9,308 nt of DNA from Oscillospiraceae bacterium. GTDB taxonomy: Bacteria; Bacillota; Clostridia; Oscillospirales; Ruminococcaceae. A program made the position numbers and the translations under genes. Each line of letters opens with the position of its first letter. Within the stretch, counting starts at the first letter, position 1. This document shows, one piece after another, positions 6,029 to 9,308 of the stretch. The notes beneath the pieces are model-generated. The model was given only the letters and a program-made list of their open reading frames with translations, had not been told where the DNA came from and searched no databases. The stretch is taken from positions 1 to 9,308 of the forward strand of contig JAFSHJ010000113.1 of the NCBI GenBank assembly GCA_017440425.1, given 5' to 3'.

Positions 6029-7981
6029 ATGTATTGCATAAACAAGATAACGTCCCACCCCACCGTGGATTTTGCCGCCGAAGAGCTCAAAAAATATATG
6101 CGCATGATGATGCCCGAGGCAGGGGAGATACCCATTAAATATGCACCAAATGCCAAAGATGGATTGCGCCTTGGCATTATGTCCGATTTCGGGCTTGACA
6201 CAAGTGAAGCGGAAGACCTTTTCCTCGATGACATTCTGCACATCGATACCGATGGCAAAAACGGCATCATCGCAGGTTCCAACCACCGCTCGGTGCTGCT
6301 TGCGGTTTATCGCTATCTGCGTGAAAACGGCTGCCGCTGGTTCTTCCCGGGAATTGACGGAGAATACATCCCCGTGCAGGATGTGCAGCCCACCCAATAT
6401 CACAAAATGGCAGATTGCCGCTACCGCGGACAATGCAACGAGGGCGCAGAATATCAGTCCAATATGCTGGAAGTCATCGATTTTCAGCCTAAAATCGGAA
6501 TGAACGTCTTTATGATAGAGTTCGACAACCCGAAGGTATATTACGATTTTTATTATAACAGCAACCACAACAAGGGCAATCGACCGCCGGAACCCATCAG
6601 CGCCATAACCGCAAAGCAGTGGAAGCGTCAATGCGAGGCAGAGCTCTCCAAGCGTTCGCTGCAGTTCCACGATATGGGACACGGCTGGACGGCAGAGCCT
6701 TTTGGAATTTCCTCTGCCAACGGCTGGGTCCGTGAGGATGACAACCCCGTGCCAGAGGATATGCGCCAATATCTTGCGGAATATAAGGGTGTGCGTGAGC
6801 TGTGGGGCGGTGTTGCGCTCAACACACAGTTCTGTATGTCCAACCCGGAGGCACGCACCATCGTTGCAAAATACGTTGCGGAATATGCCTATAAGCATCA
6901 GAACGTGGACTATCTGCACATCTGGCTGGCAGACGGCTCCTACAACCATTGCGAATGCCCGGAGTGCCGCAAAAAGACTCCGTCGGATTGGTATGTGATG
7001 CTGCTCAACGAGATCGATGAGTATCTCACCGAAAGAAAGCTGGATACACGCATCGTCTTCATCTGCTACACCGACACCACCTGGGCTCCCGAAACAGAGA
7101 AGATACACAACACAAAGCGGTTCTCCTTCCTGCTTGCCGCCATCACCCGCACCTATACCTCTCCCGTGCCGCAGGTGCTGCCGCAGATCAAGCTGGCTCC
7201 CTTTGAGCTGAACAAGGAGGGCTCCTTCCCACGCACCGTTGAGGAATATATCCTCCACGCAAAAGAGTGGCGGAAAGACGCAAACGTTCCCTCCATGGTC
7301 TATGAATATCACTTCTGGGTCCATCAGTATTACGATCTGGGCTCCATGGATTTTGCAAAGCTGCTCCACGATGACGTCAAAGGCTATTACAAGCACGGCT
7401 TCGACGGCATAATTCAGGATGGCTCACAGCGTTCCTTCTTCCCCACGGGCTACAACTTCCTCGCATATGCGGAGACGCTGTTTGACACAAAGGTGGATTT
7501 GGAAAAGGTTAAGCGCGATTATTTTGAACACGCCTTCGGCGATATTGCAGACGAAGTCATAAATTATCTCACAGCCGTCACCGCTGCGTTTGATATGTGC
7601 TACATGATGGACGGAAACCCCGCTGCAGAGGGCAAAGGCAGATACTATGCTCCGCAGCAGGCGGAAAAGCTGCAGAGCATTAAAACGATAGCCGAAAAAT
7701 ATGCCCCCATCTTTGAGGAGCACAGAGTTATGCCCTACAGAGCGCAGACAGTTTCCATGAAGCTGCTCCGCTATCATCTGGAGTTTGTCACAGCCCTTGC
7801 GGAGGTCTGCAGCCTCAAGGCAACGGGAGAAGATGCAAAGGCAAAGGAGAAATTCCTTGCGCTGGAGGAGAGCTTCGGCAGACACGAGTTCGAGATAGGC
7901 ACCTGTTTCGATCAGCATATGTGCTTCAACTCCCTCAGCCGCATCTTCTGTGCACCCCAAAACTTTTACGAGGCAGAGTAA
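6029..7981 (+). CDS. DUF4838 domain-containing, glycoside-hydrolase-like protein, 650 aa
   Basis: The N-terminus (ITSHPTVDFAAEELKKYMRM, then GIIAGSNHRSVLLAVYRYLR and NGCRWFFPGIDGEYIPV) is the small alpha/beta domain found ahead of the barrel in GH20-, GH67- and GH89-like glycosidases. The body is DUF4838: HDMGHGW at 214-220, NTQFCMSNPEAR around 265-276, and HIWLADGSYNHCECPECRKK, whose cysteines C308-x-C310-x2-C313 could bind a metal. A helical C-terminal region follows (~510-650). Family knowledge suggests a carbohydrate-active TIM-barrel protein; substrate and catalytic residues are not assignable here. There is no signal peptide or membrane segment, so a cytoplasmic location is expected. 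ATG 6029 is chosen because AGGAG lies 8 bases before it; the frame is open back to a TTG at 5951, but that lies in the terminator. The gene has its own promoter and terminator, so it is probably monocistronic. Confidence 0.85.
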   Translation: MYCINKITSHPTVDFAAEELKKYMRMMMPEAGEIPIKYAPNAKDGLRLGIMSDFGLDTSEAEDLFLDDILHIDTDGKNGIIAGSNHRSVLLAVYRYLRENGCRWFFPGIDGEYIPVQDVQPTQYHKMADCRYRGQCNEGAEYQSNMLEVIDFQPKIGMNVFMIEFDNPKVYYDFYYNSNHNKGNRPPEPISAITAKQWKRQCEAELSKRSLQFHDMGHGWTAEPFGISSANGWVREDDNPVPEDMRQYLAEYKGVRELWGGVALNTQFCMSNPEARTIVAKYVAEYAYKHQNVDYLHIWLADGSYNHCECPECRKKTPSDWYVMLLNEIDEYLTERKLDTRIVFICYTDTTWAPETEKIHNTKRFSFLLAAITRTYTSPVPQVLPQIKLAPFELNKEGSFPRTVEEYILHAKEWRKDANVPSMVYEYHFWVHQYYDLGSMDFAKLLHDDVKGYYKHGFDGIIQDGSQRSFFPTGYNFLAYAETLFDTKVDLEKVKRDYFEHAFGDIADEVINYLTAVTAAFDMCYMMDGNPAAEGKGRYYAPQQAEKLQSIKTIAEKYAPIFEEHRVMPYRAQTVSMKLLRYHLEFVTALAEVCSLKATGEDAKAKEKFLALEESFGRHEFEIGTCFDQHMCFNSLSRIFCAPQNFYEAE

Positions 7982-7991
7982 TGCTTGAAGA

Positions 7992-8022
7992 TGTCCCGAC
8001 AGACTTTTGTCGGGGCATTTTT
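7992..8022 (+). terminator. Intrinsic terminator of the DUF4838 gene
   Basis: TGTCCCGAC (7992-8000) pairs with GTCGGGGCA (8009-8017), with one G-U pair, around an 8-base loop and is followed by TTTTT (8018-8022). It begins 10 bases after the stop codon. Confidence 0.88.
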
Positions 8023-8046
8023 GTTTGATGAAAACAGCATTTTTTG

Positions 8047-8075
8047 TTGACAACGGCAGAACTGCGTGCTATAAT
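8047..8075 (+). promoter_or_regulatory. Perfect-consensus sigma-A promoter ahead of the riboswitch
   Basis: TTGACA (8047-8052), exactly 17 bases, then TATAAT (8070-8075): both boxes and the spacing match consensus. Transcription should begin near 8082, so the B12 aptamer is the first structure in the RNA. A promoter this strong fits control by attenuation rather than by initiation. Confidence 0.85.
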
Positions 8076-8104
8076 TCAAGCGTGCCCGAGTGGCGAAAAA
8101 TGAA

Positions 8105-8222
8105 TAGTTGCATTCAGCTCCGAAAATTCGGATCAGAGGGAAGTTCGGTGAAAATCCGTCGCAACCGCCATTACCGTAATTGGAGAGAACTCCATAAGTC
8201 GGAATACTCGCTGTGTGCAGTT
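8105..8222 (+). promoter_or_regulatory. Cobalamin (vitamin B12) riboswitch aptamer, compact class-II-like
   Basis: The conserved cobalamin core is visible in order: GAGGGAA (8136-8142), CGGTGAAAATCCG (8146-8158), GCAACCGCC (8161-8169), and the B12 box AGTCGGAATAC (8197-8207). A closing stem pairs TGCATTCAG (8109-8117) with CTGTGTGCA (8211-8219) with one mismatch. Small hairpins are TCCGA/TCGGA (8119-8132) and TGGAG/CTCCA (8181-8194). Only about 20 bases lie between the core and the B12 box, so the large peripheral arm of class I is absent. That points to a compact class, which in known cases often prefers methyl- or hydroxocobalamin. The aptamer edges are approximate. The 8023-8380 stretch without a gene is fully accounted for by the terminator, promoter, riboswitch and expression platform. 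Confidence 0.85.
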
Positions 8223-8227
8223 ATGGC

Positions 8228-8251
8228 TTCCGCAGTTTGCGGAACATTTTT
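8228..8251 (+). terminator. Expression-platform terminator of the cobalamin riboswitch
   Basis: TTCCGCA (8228-8234) and TGCGGAA (8238-8244) form a perfect 7-bp stem with a 3-base loop, followed by CATTTTT. It begins 9 bases after the aptamer's closing stem, where B12-dependent termination would act. The alternative antiterminator pairing was not resolved by eye. Confidence 0.65.
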
Positions 8252-8264
8252 GGGCGAGAAAAGT

Positions 8265-8304
8265 GCAGCCGTTTTTGTTTCCCCAAGGGGCTTTTTTCGG
8301 CTGC
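8265..8304 (+). terminator. Second leader hairpin with internal U-runs, possible extra terminator
   Basis: GCAGCCG (8265-8271) pairs perfectly with CGGCTGC (8298-8304). Nested inside is CCCCAAGGGG followed by CTTTTTT (8281-8297). The small inner stem plus U-run could terminate, and the outer stem could compete with it, so this may be a second regulatory switch in tandem. Function is inferred only from the shape. Confidence 0.4.
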
Positions 8305-8380
8305 GTTGAGGAAAATGAGAATTGTTGCGCTTTGTTGCCTGTGTTTGGTGACCAAGCGTTTTTTATTTGGGGTGAGTTTT

Positions 8381-8674
8381 ATGAAATACGATGCCGAAAT
8401 TTGCTTAAGGCTGCTTAAAGAGAAAAACTGCGAGCTCAAACAGTTGGGAGAAACGCGGTATCCCTGCCGCGGAGATTTCAGCGATGAGGAGGTTGCAGCA
8501 ATAAAATCTTTCTTCGGTCCGTGGCCGAGAGCGCTGGAGGCAGCAGAGATAAAACCGCCCCGCAGCGATGATTTTGAACAGCGCAAAAAGGAAAAACGCA
8601 TCAATGCCAAGCGCCGCCGCACCCTGGCAAAGATAAACAAAACGGAGGAAAAACAAAATGAAAAGAATGACTGA
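8381..8674 (+). CDS. Small basic hypothetical protein with FGPWPRALEAA motif, 97 aa
   Basis: First gene after the riboswitch. It has a short N-terminal helix (YDAEICLRLLKEKNCELKQL), then DFSDEEVAAIKSFFGPWPRA and LEAAEIKPPR (~46-71), then a very basic tail (QRKKEKRINAKRRRTLAKIN). The F-G-x-W-x-x-A-L-x-A-A-x-(I/L)-K pattern resembles the homing-endonuclease-associated repeat, a small helical DNA-contacting unit, but there is no HNH or other catalytic motif. The basic tail suggests nucleic-acid binding. No signal peptide. ATG 8381 is chosen because GGGGTGAG stands 4 bases upstream, matching the extended ribosome site; the longer frame from 8213 runs through riboswitch structures. It overlaps the next gene by 17 bases, so the two are likely co-expressed. 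I do not recognise a specific function. Confidence 0.7.
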   Translation: MKYDAEICLRLLKEKNCELKQLGETRYPCRGDFSDEEVAAIKSFFGPWPRALEAAEIKPPRSDDFEQRKKEKRINAKRRRTLAKINKTEEKQNEKND

Positions 8675-9308
8675 CGGCTCTCTTAAAAAGGTCATTGCGG
8701 TGCTGGCTGCGGCATTGATGTTGATGACAAGCTGTGTTACAGCTTTTGCAGAGAGCGAAACAACCGAAGTTACAGTCACGGTGGTGGGTGAAAACGGCGA
8801 GATAGTGCTGGCTGCAGAAAAAATTGCAGTCACAGATTCCGACAGCGACGGTGTCATCACCATCAACGATACTCTGTATTGCGCACACGAGGCAAAATAT
8901 CCCGGCGGCGCAGCTGCAGGCTACGGCTCTGAAAACACAGACTACGGTCTGAGCCTCACCCTGCTTTGGGGGATCGATAACGGCGGCAGCTACGGCTATA
9001 TGCTCAACGACGGCAGCCCCATGTCCATGTCGGACCCCGTCAAAAACGGCGATTATGTCTGCGCATATGCCTACACAGACCTCACCGCCTGGTCGGACGT
9101 GTATTCCTATTTCGACGTGAAGAGCGTTGAAGCAGCGGCAGGCGAGGAGATGACCCTCACCCTCAGATACGTAGGCTTTGACGAAAACTGGAGTCCCGTG
9201 GTGATAGATGTTGCGGGCGCGACCGTAACGGTTGACGGCGTAGCCACCGATATTGTCACAGACGAAAAGGGCGCCGCAACCCTCACGCTGGAAAAAGGCG
9301 ACCACATC
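8658..9308 (+). CDS. Secreted protein with Ca-loop motif and DUF4430/transcobalamin-like region, 3'-partial
   Basis: At least 217 residues; the frame runs off the right edge. A signal peptide (KK, then VIAVLAAALMLMTS) ends at A29-F30-A31, a good signal-peptidase I site; C26 could be a weak lipobox cysteine. Residues 60-71, DSDSDGVITIND, have D at 1, 3, 5 and 12 and G at 6, the pattern of a dockerin/EF-hand calcium loop. Next come LYCAHEAKYPGGAAAGYGSE, WGIDNGGSYGYMLNDGS and DPVKNGDYVCAYAYTDLTAW, which resemble DUF4430, a domain related to the C-terminal domain of transcobalamin/intrinsic factor. A beta-rich Ig-like segment follows (VDGVATDIVTDEKGAATLTL). GGAGG lies 9 bases before ATG 8658. Together with the B12 riboswitch this suggests a surface cobalamin-binding or scavenging role (inference); a generic adhesin-like surface protein is the alternative. 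Confidence 0.78.
   Translation, partial: MKRMTDGSLKKVIAVLAAALMLMTSCVTAFAESETTEVTVTVVGENGEIVLAAEKIAVTDSDSDGVITINDTLYCAHEAKYPGGAAAGYGSENTDYGLSLTLLWGIDNGGSYGYMLNDGSPMSMSDPVKNGDYVCAYAYTDLTAWSDVYSYFDVKSVEAAAGEEMTLTLRYVGFDENWSPVVIDVAGATVTVDGVATDIVTDEKGAATLTLEKGDHI

Noticed and set aside
4884..7396. Minus-strand ORFs of 350 and 470 codons opposite the second ATPase and the DUF4838 gene
   Set aside because: Antisense shadows with low-complexity hydrophobic and cysteine-rich translations; the plus-strand genes carry full motif sets.
8079..8100. tRNA-Ser/Leu-like start (GTGCCCGAGTGGCG) after the riboswitch promoter
   Set aside because: It resembles a tRNA D-arm, but no acceptor stem, anticodon arm or GGTTCGAATCC T-arm can be matched downstream. 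It is the 5' leader of the cobalamin riboswitch.
8103..8309. Small ORF beginning ATGAATAGTTGC through the leader
   Set aside because: It runs entirely through the aptamer and both hairpins, has no ribosome site, and its product is arginine-rich without recognisable pattern.
1..9308. CRISPR array, rRNA gene, intact insertion sequence or transposase
   Set aside because: No regularly spaced direct repeats, no rRNA-like conserved stretches, and no transposase or recombinase frame seen; the breakpoints near 105 and 830 lack recognisable insertion-sequence ends.

Overview
The window looks like a piece of a Bacillota (Firmicutes) genome, most likely an anaerobic gut Clostridia/Oscillospiraceae-type bacterium. 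The grounds are AGGAGG-type ribosome sites, sigma-A promoters, U-tailed terminators, SpoVT/AbrB and XRE regulators, a two-ATPase FtsX-type exporter, a DUF4838 glycosidase-like protein, and a compact cobalamin riboswitch ahead of a secreted protein. No 16S or other taxonomic marker is present, so this is inference.

Left part (1 to about 820): this stretch is visibly AT-richer and made of gene fragments. A coiled-coil, chemoreceptor-like tail runs straight into the last ~30 codons of a lysyl-tRNA synthetase gene, which keeps its own bidirectional terminator. Two minus-strand regulators follow: an intact small AbrB-family protein with its own promoter and a palindromic operator candidate, and the C-terminal two thirds of an XRE-family repressor with its terminator. 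At about 815-845 the XRE gene, missing its 5' end, abuts an efflux adaptor gene that also lacks its 5' end. Two breakpoints within 850 bases mean either real rearrangement/element insertion or chimeric assembly; the sequence alone cannot decide.

Centre (about 822-5909): an ABC export operon. It has a truncated periplasmic-adaptor-like protein, a 944-residue double-FtsX permease, and two MacB/LolD-type ATPases whose reading frames overlap by 8 bases. The second ATPase carries a C-terminal AbrB-like swapped-hairpin domain, which is unusual on a transporter ATPase. A strong terminator ends the operon and overlaps a promoter for the next gene.

Right-centre (6029-7981): a single-gene unit coding a DUF4838 protein without signal peptide, closed by its own terminator.

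Right end (8047-9308): a perfect-consensus promoter drives a compact cobalamin (B12) riboswitch with a terminator-like expression platform. The riboswitch controls a 97-residue basic protein bearing an FGPWPRALEAA motif, and an overlapping secreted protein with a calcium-loop motif and a DUF4430/transcobalamin-like region that runs off the window. Together they suggest a B12-responsive surface-protein operon.
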